The notes under the pieces are model-generated. The model was not told where the DNA came from. It saw only the letters and a program-made list of their open reading frames with translations, and did no database searches. From Bacteroidales bacterium (GTDB lineage Bacteria; Bacteroidota; Bacteroidia; Bacteroidales; UBA932): a stretch of 64,000 nucleotides of DNA. Below, piece by piece: positions 33,383-41,720 of this stretch (the first letter of the stretch is position 1; each line of letters starts with the position of its first letter). A program made the position numbers and the translations under genes. The DNA lies in assembly GCA_017423025.1 (NCBI GenBank), contig JAFPGC010000010.1:50692-114691 (forward strand). Reading direction: 5' to 3'.

Positions 33383-34711
33383 ATGAAAAAACTAGCTCTG
33401 ATGATCTTCGCCGCCCTGGCTTTCATGGGTCAGAACGCCTTTGCCCAGACCTCCCGTTTCGGTCACGGTAAAGACAGCGCGGACTGCGTTCTGTATCTCT
33501 CCTACTATCAGGAGTACTACAAGCAGAAGAATTACGACTCGGCCCTGCCCAACTGGCGTAAGGCCTATGCCGTATGCCCTCCTACGGCCTCTCAGAACAT
33601 GTTCATTCACGGCACCACCCTCATGACGCGTCTGTATAACCAGACCAAGGATGCTGCCGCCAAGAGCGCTATCGTAGATACCATCCTCACCCTTCAGGAT
33701 CAGCGTATGGCCGCTTATCCCAAGAACCGTGCTTCCATCCTGAACAACAAGGGTCAGCACATCATCAACTATCGCAGTGCCGACGCCGCCTACACCTATA
33801 AGAACCTGGGTGAGATTGTGGACGAACTGGGTCCTCAGGCCAACGGTCCCCTGCAGGTGAACCTGCTTCAGGCCGCCATCGCCATGTATCGTGAGAACCA
33901 GCTCACCGCCGACGACGTGATTGCCACCTACGACAAGGTAACCGCCAACGTAGAGAATGCATCGGCCAAGAACGACGCCGAGAAGGAAGACAACCTCAAG
34001 GTGAAGGCCACCATCGAGTCCATCTTCGCCGACAGCAAGGTGGCTTCCTGCGAGAACCTCCTGGCCATCTTCGGTCCCCGTTTCGAGGCCGATCCCAACA
34101 ACCTGGCCCTGGTTTCCAACATCGTGAAGCTCATGAACTCCGCCGAGGACTGCGCCTCCAACGACCTGTACCTCAAGGCTGTGACCGCCATGTATAACCT
34201 GGATCCTTCCTACCGCAGCGCCTACGGTCTGTACCGTCTGAACGCCGCCCGTGACAACGTCGCCGACGCTTGCCGCTACCTGGAGGAGGCCATCGCTTCC
34301 GACGAGTCCGACGCCGCCACCGACGCTCAGTACTATTATGAACTGGCTGCCTTCGCCTACAAGAACAACATGCGCAGCAAGGCCAGTGAGGCCGCCAAGA
34401 AGGCCATCGATATGGACTATGGTTATGCCGGCAAGGCCTACATGATCCTGGGTAACCTCTGGGCATCGGCCTCCTGCTCCGGTGAAGTGGACAAATACGC
34501 CCGCTACTGGGCTGCTACGGACTACTATCAGAAGGCCCGCAGCGCAGATCCCAGCATTGCCGACGACGCCAACGCCTCCATCTCTTCCGTGAGCCGTTAC
34601 TATCCGGAAGCTTCTGAGATCTTCATGTACGACCTCAGCGCAGGTCAGTCCTACACCGTCAACTGCGGCGGCCTGTCCGCCTTCACCACGGTGCGTGTCA
34701 GCGGCCGCTAG
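33383..34711 (+). CDS. Secreted TPR-repeat protein
   Basis: The 442-residue product starts with a signal peptide (MKKLALMIFAALAFMGQNAFA). Helical repeats follow: YYQEYYKQKNYDSALPNWRK near 40-59 is a clear TPR-like motif, and AQYYYELAAFAYKNNMRSKASEAAKKA near 314-340 another, with a Pro-x-x-Ala spacing between helices. Cysteines recur in the repeats. The last 35 residues are beta-like. Likely periplasmic scaffold protein; partners unknown. Its stop TAG overlaps the GTG start of lptC by one base, so the two are coupled. Confidence 0.75.
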   Translation: MKKLALMIFAALAFMGQNAFAQTSRFGHGKDSADCVLYLSYYQEYYKQKNYDSALPNWRKAYAVCPPTASQNMFIHGTTLMTRLYNQTKDAAAKSAIVDTILTLQDQRMAAYPKNRASILNNKGQHIINYRSADAAYTYKNLGEIVDELGPQANGPLQVNLLQAAIAMYRENQLTADDVIATYDKVTANVENASAKNDAEKEDNLKVKATIESIFADSKVASCENLLAIFGPRFEADPNNLALVSNIVKLMNSAEDCASNDLYLKAVTAMYNLDPSYRSAYGLYRLNAARDNVADACRYLEEAIASDESDAATDAQYYYELAAFAYKNNMRSKASEAAKKAIDMDYGYAGKAYMILGNLWASASCSGEVDKYARYWAATDYYQKARSADPSIADDANASISSVSRYYPEASEIFMYDLSAGQSYTVNCGGLSAFTTVRVSGR

Positions 34712-35331
34712 TGAGATCCCGTCACATATTTACGATGATAGCAAGCGCTCTGGCGCTTGCTTTCGTCGTATATTCCTGCAAGGGTAATTTGTCGGAAGCC
34801 GAGAAACTGGACCTGAGCCGGATTCCTCTGCAGACCGTGGATGACATGTTCTTCGTGCAGTCGGAGAATGGTCGCCTGAAAATGCGTGTAGAGTCCCCCA
34901 GAATGGAGGTTTACGAACACGACACCGTAGCGTACGACCTTTTCCCCAAGGGCATCCGCGTGTTTGGTTATTCCGAGGAAGGCATGCTGGAAACCACCAT
35001 CGTTTCCCAGAAAGCCCGGCACGATAAATCGGCCGGAAAGGAGCTTTGGTCGGCCTTCGGCAAGGTGGTGGTGAAGAATATCATGAAGCAGGAGACCATG
35101 GAAACCGATACCCTTTACTGGGATCAGGCAGCCAAGGAAATCTGGACCGACTGCTACGTCAAGATGACTTCTCCCTCCGGACATATGCAGGGATATGGCA
35201 TGCGATCGGACGAAATGGCCCGCAATGCCATACTGCTCAAACCTTTCGACAATGAGTTCATAATTGACAATGACAGCACCAAGGTTGTCATCGACTCGGT
35301 GAATTTTATCGGCCCTTTGTTAAAAAAATAG
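34711..35331 (+). CDS. lptC: LPS export protein LptC
   Basis: LptC is the periplasmic bridge that receives lipopolysaccharide from the LptBFG ABC transporter and passes it to LptA. This 206-residue form begins with a GTG overlapping the TPR gene stop; residues 1-20 (MRSRHIFTMIASALALAFVVYSC) resemble a lipoprotein signal, with a possible alternative ATG at 34735. The jelly-roll pattern VESPRMEVYEHDTVAYDLFPKGIRVFGY and the later GMRSDEMARNAILLKPF fit LptC of Bacteroidota, where a lipobox form is usual. LptA and LptB are not in this window. Confidence 0.82.
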   Translation: MRSRHIFTMIASALALAFVVYSCKGNLSEAEKLDLSRIPLQTVDDMFFVQSENGRLKMRVESPRMEVYEHDTVAYDLFPKGIRVFGYSEEGMLETTIVSQKARHDKSAGKELWSAFGKVVVKNIMKQETMETDTLYWDQAAKEIWTDCYVKMTSPSGHMQGYGMRSDEMARNAILLKPFDNEFIIDNDSTKVVIDSVNFIGPLLKK

Positions 35332-35352
35332 TGGTATTTAGAAGAAAATTAG

Positions 35353-35360
35353 TAACTTTG
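35353..35360 (+). promoter_or_regulatory. -7 box TAACTTTG of the foldase gene
   Basis: Perfect TAnnTTTG; the ATG at 35409 is 48 bases downstream, so this gene has a proper AT-rich leader, in contrast to its leaderless neighbours. Confidence 0.6.
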
Positions 35361-35408
35361 CAGCCCTTAAGCTAAAAAAATCGAAAATATTAAAAAACTA
35401 ATAATAAA

Positions 35409-37490
35409 ATGGCAGCTCTTGAGACCATCAGAACTAAGTTTGGCATTGGTGCATCCCTCATCATTGCCTTCGGTCTTTTACTCTTCCTTGTAAACCCGTC
35501 CGACATCATCCAGACTGTACAGTCCACTTCTTCCAAGAACGATGTCGGCAAAATCAATGGGAAAGCTATCTCTTATCTTCAGTTTGACAGCGAGACCCGT
35601 CAGCTGGATGAGGTGCGTAAGATGATTACCGGCACTTCTTCCACTTCTGACGAGGATCAGACCAACCTCCGCAACATGACCTGGCAGAGCCTGGTAGACC
35701 GCTACCTGGTTGTTCCCACCATCGAGAGCGCAGGTATCCGCGTTGGTCAGCAGGAGCAGGAGAACATGTTCGTGGGTGACAACCCCTCCCCGATCGCTTC
35801 CAGCTTCTACGGCTTCTATGACGAGGACGGCAACTATTCCGTCGATCGCGTGCGCGAACTTGTAGAAGGTGCAGAGACCTCCGAGACTTACCGCATGATC
35901 CGCGACTATCTGTTCGATGCCGCCCGCACCAACCGCTTCAACGAGAAGTACATCTCCCTGTTCAACGCCGGCACTTATGTGAATGCCCTGGAGCGCAAGC
36001 GCGCCATTGAGGAGAACAACGCCACCGCCAACGTGAGCTTTGTCATGTCTCCCAACATGTACTATCCGGAGGATTCCACCGTTGTGGTGAGCAAGGCCGA
36101 TGTCGAGAAGTTCTACAACGACCACAAGGAGAGCTTCCGTCAGTTAGCCAACCGCGACATCCGCTATGCCGTGTTTGAGCTCAACGCTTCCCAGCAGGAT
36201 ATCGCCAATTCCAACGACAAGTTCGTCGGCCTGTATGACGATTTCGCCAGCACCGACAACATGCGCAACTTCCTTCAGAAGAACTCTGACCGCAAGTGGG
36301 ACGATGCCTGGTACAAGGCTGGTGAACTCCGCAGCGTCAACTCCGATATCGATACTTTCGTATCCGAGAACAATGCCGGTGTTTCCCCGGTTTATCAGTC
36401 CGGCACCACTTTCTACGCCGCCCGCATCATGGACAGCGCCAACATCCCGGATTCCGTGTATGTCCGTCACATCATGCTGGTGGGCAATGACGCCAAGCAC
36501 CTGGCCGACAGCCTGGTGAACGTGGTGAACAAGAACAACTTCTCCACCCTGGCCAACCTCTATTCCGCCGACAAGGGCAACGCCCAGGACGGTGAGATGG
36601 GTAATATCGGCTGGATGTCCAAGAACATCATGATCAAGGGTTTCGAGCCCGTTCTGGAAGCCAAGGTGGGCGTTCCTTTCGTCCTCAATACCCAGTATGG
36701 TTCCCATGTGGTTGAGGTGACCAAGACCACCAAGCCCGTCGCCAAGAAGAAGGTCGCTATCTTCGAGAAGGAAACCACCATCTCCAAGGAAACCGAGCGC
36801 GCCATCTCCGAGCAGGCCCGCCTGCTGGCCGTCCGTTCCCAGGGTAAGCTGGACAACTTCAAGACCATCTGCGACACCACCGGTATCTATGCCCGCAGCC
36901 TCAACATCACCGAGGCTACCGAGAACTACGGTGCCATCTCCCACGCCAAGGAAGTGACCCGCTGGGCCTTCAACAACAAGCCCGGAAAGGCTTCTGACGT
37001 GATTCCCGTGGACAACAAGTATTACTTCGTGGTAGCTGTGGAAAAAGCCCACAAGGAAGGCATCGCCTCCCTCAACGAGGTTTATTCGGATATCCGCTCC
37101 CAGGTCTATCGTGAGAAATATGCCCAGAAGCACGCCGCCGACGTAGCCGCCCAGGTAGAGGGTCTCTCCTCTCTGGAAGCCATCGCCGAGAAGCTGAACG
37201 CCACCGTGTCCAACCTCTCCGACGTTACCTTCTCCACCACATCGGCCCCTACCACCGAGCCCGCTTTCGTGGGTGCTGTGGCTTCTGCCAAGGAGGGTGC
37301 CATTACGGGTCCTGTCGCCGGCATCATGGGCACTTACGTGTTCCAGGTGAACGGCCGCGATATGGGTTCCTACTTCACTGAGGACGACGCCAAGGCCGCT
37401 CAGACCCGCTTCGTCAACTACTACGACCAGATGCTCATGGCCGTCATGGCGGACAAGGCCGTCAAGGACAACCGCGCCCGTTTCTATTAA
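35409..37490 (+). CDS. PpiD/SurA-type periplasmic peptidyl-prolyl isomerase
   Basis: A 693-residue foldase anchored in the inner membrane. A single membrane segment (GIGASLIIAFGLLLFLV, residues about 12-28) is followed by the SurA_N-like start VGKINGKAISYLQFDSETRQL, a helical chaperone region, a parvulin-type PPIC domain (about 350-450, from VRHIMLVGNDAKHLAD to the GWM and FVLNTQYGSHVVEVT elements), and a second chaperone region with a partial parvulin-like repeat. The architecture matches PpiD, which assists outer-membrane protein folding as they leave Sec. A strong terminator follows. The symbol is left empty because PpiD and SurA names are mixed in Bacteroidota. Confidence 0.88.
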   Translation: MAALETIRTKFGIGASLIIAFGLLLFLVNPSDIIQTVQSTSSKNDVGKINGKAISYLQFDSETRQLDEVRKMITGTSSTSDEDQTNLRNMTWQSLVDRYLVVPTIESAGIRVGQQEQENMFVGDNPSPIASSFYGFYDEDGNYSVDRVRELVEGAETSETYRMIRDYLFDAARTNRFNEKYISLFNAGTYVNALERKRAIEENNATANVSFVMSPNMYYPEDSTVVVSKADVEKFYNDHKESFRQLANRDIRYAVFELNASQQDIANSNDKFVGLYDDFASTDNMRNFLQKNSDRKWDDAWYKAGELRSVNSDIDTFVSENNAGVSPVYQSGTTFYAARIMDSANIPDSVYVRHIMLVGNDAKHLADSLVNVVNKNNFSTLANLYSADKGNAQDGEMGNIGWMSKNIMIKGFEPVLEAKVGVPFVLNTQYGSHVVEVTKTTKPVAKKKVAIFEKETTISKETERAISEQARLLAVRSQGKLDNFKTICDTTGIYARSLNITEATENYGAISHAKEVTRWAFNNKPGKASDVIPVDNKYYFVVAVEKAHKEGIASLNEVYSDIRSQVYREKYAQKHAADVAAQVEGLSSLEAIAEKLNATVSNLSDVTFSTTSAPTTEPAFVGAVASAKEGAITGPVAGIMGTYVFQVNGRDMGSYFTEDDAKAAQTRFVNYYDQMLMAVMADKAVKDNRARFY

Positions 37491-37513
37491 TAGAAAGGAC
37501 AATCCATAAAGTC

Positions 37514-37544
37514 ATGCCCGGCCCCCTGACCGGGCATCTTTTTT
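37514..37544 (+). terminator. Rho-independent terminator after the foldase gene
   Basis: ATGCCCGG pairs with CCGGGCAT (8 bases, perfect) around an 8-base loop and is followed by CTTTTTT. The clearest intrinsic terminator in the window. ychF begins 15 bases later. Confidence 0.85.
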
Positions 37545-37559
37545 AGAAAAGAACAATCT

Positions 37560-38663
37560 ATGTCACTGAAATGCGGAATCGTAGGTCTTCCCAATGTGGG
37601 CAAGTCTACTTTGTTTAACTGCGTAAGTTCCGGAAAGGCCCAGAGCGCCAATTTCCCCTTCTGCACCATTGACCCCAATGTGGGCTCCACCAACGTCCCC
37701 GACAAGCGCCTGGAGGTGCTTACGGAGATTTGCCAGCCCAAACGCACCATTCCCGCCACGGTGGAAATCGTGGATATTGCCGGTCTGGTAAAGGGTGCTT
37801 CCAAAGGGGAAGGCCTGGGTAACCAGTTCCTGGCCAACATCCGCGAGACCGACGCCATCCTGCACGTGCTCCGCTGCTTTGATGACGGCAATATTGTGCA
37901 CGTAGACGGCTCTGTAGACCCCGTTCGCGACAAGGAGGTGGTAGATACCGAACTCCAGATCAAAGACCTGGAAACGGTGGAAAACCGCATCAAGAAGGTG
38001 GAAAAGATGGCCACGACCGGCGGCGACAAGGAGGCTAAAAAGCTGCTTTCGTTACTCCTTCGTTACCGGGAGGTGCTGCTCAAGGGTCAGTCCTGCCGCA
38101 CCGTGGTGCCGGAGAACGCCGAGGAAGAGCAGATGGCCAAGGACCTCTATCTCCTTACCAACAAGCCCGTCCTGTACGTTTGTAACGTAGATGAGGCTTC
38201 GGCCGCCAGCGGAAACGCCTATGTTGATGCCGTGCGTGCTGCCGTAGCTTCCGAAAATGCCCAGATTCTGGTCATTGCCGCCAAGACCGAGGCCGAAATT
38301 GCCGAGATCGAGGACTACGACGACCGCCAGATGTTCCTGGAAGAAATGGGCCTGGAAGAGTCCGGCGTGGTGCGCCTGATCCAAAGCGCCTACAAGCTCC
38401 TGGGCCTTCGCACTTTCTTTACCGCCGGGGCCGATGAGTGCCGCGCCTGGACCATCGTGGCCGGCGACAAGGCACCCCGCGCCGCCGGTGTCATCCACAC
38501 GGACTTCGAGCGTGGTTTCATCCGCGCCGAGGTCATCAAGTACGAAGACTTCGTCCATTACAAGACCGAGGCTGCCGTCCGTGCCGCCGGCAAAATGGGC
38601 ATCGAAGGCAAGGATTATGTAGTCCAGGACGGCGATATAATGCACTTCCTCTTTAACGTCTAG
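37560..38663 (+). CDS. ychF: Redox-regulated ATPase YchF (OLA1 family)
   Basis: YchF is an Obg-like P-loop protein that hydrolyses ATP rather than GTP and binds ribosomes; it negatively affects oxidative stress tolerance in other bacteria. The 367 residues include P-loop GLPNVGKSTLFN near 9-20, switch FCTIDPNVG near 35-43, DIAGLVKGAS near 73-82 with GEGLGNQFL, the NVDE motif (near 203-206; replacing NKxD, which is the basis for ATP preference), and the C-terminal TGS domain with the GDKAPRAAGVIHTDFERGFIRAEV element. Length and motif positions are standard. Confidence 0.97.
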   Translation: MSLKCGIVGLPNVGKSTLFNCVSSGKAQSANFPFCTIDPNVGSTNVPDKRLEVLTEICQPKRTIPATVEIVDIAGLVKGASKGEGLGNQFLANIRETDAILHVLRCFDDGNIVHVDGSVDPVRDKEVVDTELQIKDLETVENRIKKVEKMATTGGDKEAKKLLSLLLRYREVLLKGQSCRTVVPENAEEEQMAKDLYLLTNKPVLYVCNVDEASAASGNAYVDAVRAAVASENAQILVIAAKTEAEIAEIEDYDDRQMFLEEMGLEESGVVRLIQSAYKLLGLRTFFTAGADECRAWTIVAGDKAPRAAGVIHTDFERGFIRAEVIKYEDFVHYKTEAAVRAAGKMGIEGKDYVVQDGDIMHFLFNV

Positions 38664-38682
38664 TACGTTGTTAAGTGAGTTT

Positions 38683-38792
38683 ATCCGGAAGAAAATTATT
38701 TTTTGTGCAGTAGCCCAAAAAACCAATTTTCTTCCGGGTTTGCTATTCTTGCGCCGGCCCCCAAAAAAACAATTTTCTTCCGGATTTGCTAT
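38683..38792. repeat. Three-copy repeat: two direct 33-base units and one inverted partial copy
   Basis: Direct units at 38714-38746 and 38760-38792 (period 46) share the frame CCC-A6/7-(C)C-AATTTTCTTCCGG(G/A)TTTGCTAT and differ at only a few bases. An inverted copy of the first 23 bases (ATCCGGAAGAAAATT then ATTTTTTG) lies at 38683-38705. The inverted copy can pair with either direct copy to make a hairpin with A/T-rich flanks. The element fills the convergent gap between ychF and the endonuclease-family gene, where a bidirectional terminator is expected, but duplication of whole units is unusual for a terminator. Confidence 0.7.
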
Positions 38793-38794
38793 AC

Positions 38795-39754
38795 CTATTC
38801 TGGATAGATTTCGAGCCAGATTGGGCAGTGGTCCGAGACGCCGCCCAGGTAGCGGGGGCCGGAATAGGTTCTAAGGGGCTTTTTACCCGCGTGACCGCTG
38901 TCTTTGGTCATTAGAAAGGGAATGTACTGGATTCTCATTTCCGAGGTTTTTAAGGCCCCGGAAACGAAGAATAAATCGATGAGTTCCCAGGCACCGTCGT
39001 ATTTGATGGTGCCCAGCCCTTTTTGGTAGAGGGGCGTGGCCAGATTCTTAAGCGTGGGCTCCAGAAGTTGGTAAACGGGGTTGGCGGGGGTGTCATTGAA
39101 GTCTCCCATGGCCACAAGATCCGATATGCCCAGGGTTTGCAGGGAGTCGGCCAGGAAACGCAGCCTCTCCACGGCGACACGCCGCCGGGGTTCCGATTCC
39201 TGAACGCCCCCGTACTTGGAAGGGTGGTGGTTAACCAGAAAGGCGACCTCCTGTCCCTGGACAGAGCGAAAACGGGCCAGCAGGATATCCCTGGTGGCCA
39301 TTATGGCCGAATCCCGGCCATAAAGATGACAAGGTTTGGCGCTAACCGGAAATAGGCGGGAATGGCGGTAAAGCAGCGCTACGTCAATACCACGAGGGTC
39401 CGGCGAATCGAAGTGGACCACGCGATAATCCAGTTTTCGAAGGGTGGTTGTCCGAATCAGGCGCTTGAGAACAGAGGCATTCTCCACTTCGGCCAGGCCG
39501 ATGACGTCCGGCAAGCCGCCGTTCTGCGAGCCGGCCCATAAGATACCCTTTGCCACGGCATTGCACTTGGCCTGGAAGCGTTTTTGGGTCCAGTGGCGGG
39601 CACCCCGGGAAGAAAACTCCCCGTCTGAAGTGCTCAGGGAGTCATTTTTGTGGTCAAAAAAGTTCTCAAGATTCCAGAACAGGACCCGGAGGGTGTCTGA
39701 AGGGGGCGTCGTCAAAAGCCATAACGAGCACCCGAAGGCGGCTAATGCATTCAT
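38795..39754 (-). CDS. Exported endonuclease/exonuclease/phosphatase-family protein
   Basis: This 319-residue protein, starting MNALAAFGCSLWLLTTPPSD, has a short signal-like N-terminus, then the EEP fold: RVLFWNLENFFD (Asn/Glu metal site, near 23-34), DVIGLAEVENASVL near 83-96, NHHPSKYGG near 177-185, GDFNDTPANP near 220-229 (catalytic D-x-N) and a final GGVSDHCPIWLEI (SDH near 308-310). These are the ordered metal and catalytic residues of DNase I-like enzymes. The substrate (DNA, inositol phosphate or sphingolipid) cannot be told. I use the ATG at 39754 because a -7 box ends 3 bases before it; a longer frame to 39814 would run through the promoter. Confidence 0.87.
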   Translation of the reverse strand: MNALAAFGCSLWLLTTPPSDTLRVLFWNLENFFDHKNDSLSTSDGEFSSRGARHWTQKRFQAKCNAVAKGILWAGSQNGGLPDVIGLAEVENASVLKRLIRTTTLRKLDYRVVHFDSPDPRGIDVALLYRHSRLFPVSAKPCHLYGRDSAIMATRDILLARFRSVQGQEVAFLVNHHPSKYGGVQESEPRRRVAVERLRFLADSLQTLGISDLVAMGDFNDTPANPVYQLLEPTLKNLATPLYQKGLGTIKYDGAWELIDLFFVSGALKTSEMRIQYIPFLMTKDSGHAGKKPLRTYSGPRYLGGVSDHCPIWLEIYPE

Positions 39755-39757
39755 ATC

Positions 39758-39765
39758 CAAAGATA
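39758..39765 (-). promoter_or_regulatory. -7 box TATCTTTG of the EEP-family gene
   Basis: Minus-strand perfect TAnnTTTG, only 3 bases before the ATG at 39754: the shortest spacing in the window, and strong support for a leaderless mRNA and the shorter start. Confidence 0.6.
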
Positions 39766-39944
39766 AGGGTGAATAGTGTAAATGACCGATAAAAACGAAA
39801 ATACTTTTCACCACTATTTTCTATAAATAAAAAACAGTTTTTGTGTTGTACGGGGAATCGACAGGAATTTACGGGTGAATGAGACCGGCCAGCCTTTTTT
39901 AAGTCCCCGGCTTTCTTATAAAGGAGGTTTTCCGAAAAAATCCG

Positions 39945-39952
39945 TATATTTG
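39945..39952 (+). promoter_or_regulatory. -7 box TATATTTG of galK
   Basis: Perfect TAnnTTTG, 27 bases before the galK ATG at 39980. The approximately 180-base gap 39766-39944 contains no other feature I can support. Confidence 0.65.
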
Positions 39953-39979
39953 TGTGATAGACACAAAATAACACTAGAT

Positions 39980-41125
39980 ATGAAACAGAAAATCCAAGAA
40001 AAATTTGAAACCCTGTTCGGGGAAGAAGGAATCCTTTACGCATCGGCCGGCCGCATCAACCTGATCGGTGAACATACGGACTACAATGGAGGTTACGTGT
40101 TCCCGGGTGCCATCAACTTCGGCATCATGGCCGCCATCAAGCCCAACGGAACCGATACCGTCAAGCTGTTCGCCATCAACCGCGACGAATACGTGGAGTT
40201 TGACTTGGAGGAGGAGAGCCTCCCGGAGCAGCACTGGCCCCGCTATGTTTTCGGCGTCTGCCGGGAAATCATCAAGCGCGGCGGCACGGTGAAGGGCTTC
40301 AACGCCGTCTTCGCCGGAGACGTTCCCATCGGCGCCGGCCTCAGCTCGTCTGCCGCCCTGGAGAGCACCTTCGCCTACGCCCTCAACGACCTTTTCAACA
40401 ACAACCAGATAGACAAGTTCGAACTGGCCAAGATTGGCCAGAGCACGGAGCACAACTATTGCGGTGTCAAGTGCGGCATCATGGACCAGTTCGCTTCCCT
40501 GTTCGGCAAGGAAGGCTCCCTGATCCGCCTCAATTGCAAAACCGGGGAGTACAAGTACTTCCCCTTCCATCCCCAGGGTTACAAGCTGGTGCTCATAGAC
40601 ACCTGCGTAAAGCATAGCCTGGCCGACAGCGCCTACAACAAGCGCCGCGAATCCTGCGAAAGGGCCGCCGCCGCCATCCGCAAGAACCACCCCGAGGTGG
40701 AATTCCTTTCGGACGCCAAGCGCGTCTGGCTGGATGAAGTGCGCGAAGAAATCACCGAGGAAGACTTCCTGAGGGCCGAATATGTGATTGGAGAGGTCCA
40801 GCGCGTGCTGGATGTGTGCGACGCCCTGGAGAGGGACGACTACGAAACCGTGGGCGAGATGATGTACCAGACCCACTTCGGCCTCAGCCGCCTGTACGAG
40901 GTGTCCTGCGAAGAACTGGACTTCCTCAACAAGCTGGCCCGCAAGTTGGACGTTACCGGCTCCCGCGTCATGGGCGGAGGCTTCGGCGGCTGCACCATCA
41001 ACCTGGTGAAGGAAGAGCTGCACGACCGCTTTGTGGAAACCGCCGTGGAGAAGTTCACGGAGAAATTCGGCCACGCCCCCAAGGTTTACGAAGTAGTGAT
41101 CAGCGATGGCGCTCGCAAGCTGTAG
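39980..41125 (+). CDS. galK: Galactokinase
   Basis: Galactokinase phosphorylates alpha-D-galactose at C1 with ATP, the first committed step of the Leloir pathway. The 381-residue GHMP kinase has the galactokinase signature GRINLIGEHTDYNGGYVFP near 20-38, the ATP-binding motif VPIGAGLSSSAALE near 117-130, the catalytic-site region CGIMDQFASLFG near 164-175, and GGGFGGCTINLV near 333-344. The start at 39980 follows the promoter; an upstream in-frame extension to 39875 would cross the -7 box. Aldose 1-epimerase (galM) lies 4.6 kb away on the other strand; galT and galE are not present. The end overlaps the CpXC gene by 20 bases. Confidence 0.96.
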   Translation: MKQKIQEKFETLFGEEGILYASAGRINLIGEHTDYNGGYVFPGAINFGIMAAIKPNGTDTVKLFAINRDEYVEFDLEEESLPEQHWPRYVFGVCREIIKRGGTVKGFNAVFAGDVPIGAGLSSSAALESTFAYALNDLFNNNQIDKFELAKIGQSTEHNYCGVKCGIMDQFASLFGKEGSLIRLNCKTGEYKYFPFHPQGYKLVLIDTCVKHSLADSAYNKRRESCERAAAAIRKNHPEVEFLSDAKRVWLDEVREEITEEDFLRAEYVIGEVQRVLDVCDALERDDYETVGEMMYQTHFGLSRLYEVSCEELDFLNKLARKLDVTGSRVMGGGFGGCTINLVKEELHDRFVETAVEKFTEKFGHAPKVYEVVISDGARKL

Positions 41126-41720
41126 CCATTGCGGAAAACAGACGGAGGTAGAACTCCGCCAGAGCATCAACGTCGCCCTTGATCCGGAACTCAAAGACCG
41201 GGTCAAGGACGGCTCTTTGTTTGTGTGGGAATGCCCTTACTGCGGACATCGCAACCTGGCCCGTTATCAGACGCTTTATCACGACCCGGACGCCAAACTG
41301 ATGGTGTGGCTCCTTCCAGGGGACGAAATGCCGCCAAAAGCCGTGGAAGAGGCCGTTAAAGAGCTGGACGGGTATACGCTCAGAAGAGTCCGCGAGGTGG
41401 GGGACCTCATAGAGAAGGTAAACATCCGCGACGCCAACCTGGAAGACACGGTCCTGGAGATGTGCAAATGGGTCACCCGCCGCGAACTGGCTGCCAAAAA
41501 CGCGGAAGCCGCCGAAGCCCCCCTGAGATTCCTTCGTCTGGAAGGGGCCGATAACGACCTGGTGCTGGCGCTGCCCTTAGGTGGCCAGATGCAGGTGCTC
41601 AACGTGGGATTCAACGTCTACGAGGACGCCCGCGGCATCCTGGCCCGCAACCCCGCCGTCAAGCCTGCCGAAGGCTTCGCCGAAGTGAACCAGGACTGGA
41701 TAGACCAGTTCTTCCGTTAA
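41106..41720 (+). CDS. CpXC zinc-binding domain protein
   Basis: The 204-residue protein opens with two paired-cysteine knuckles, CSHCG near 6-10 and CPYCGH near 43-48, that would bind one zinc: the CpXC domain seen in uncharacterised bacterial proteins. A helical middle (EEAVKELDGYTLRRVREVGDLIEKVNI) and an alpha/beta C-terminal half follow. No function is known for the family; a nucleic-acid or adaptor role is only a guess. The gene starts 20 bases inside galK and so is co-transcribed. Its TAA stop forms TTAA, shared with the stop of the convergent gene. Confidence 0.72.
   Translation: MALASCSHCGKQTEVELRQSINVALDPELKDRVKDGSLFVWECPYCGHRNLARYQTLYHDPDAKLMVWLLPGDEMPPKAVEEAVKELDGYTLRRVREVGDLIEKVNIRDANLEDTVLEMCKWVTRRELAAKNAEAAEAPLRFLRLEGADNDLVLALPLGGQMQVLNVGFNVYEDARGILARNPAVKPAEGFAEVNQDWIDQFFR

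Noticed and set aside
39920-39928. AAAGGAGG sequence upstream of galK
   Set aside because: It lies upstream of the -7 box and over 50 bases from the ATG, so it is not in the message and cannot be its ribosome-binding site.
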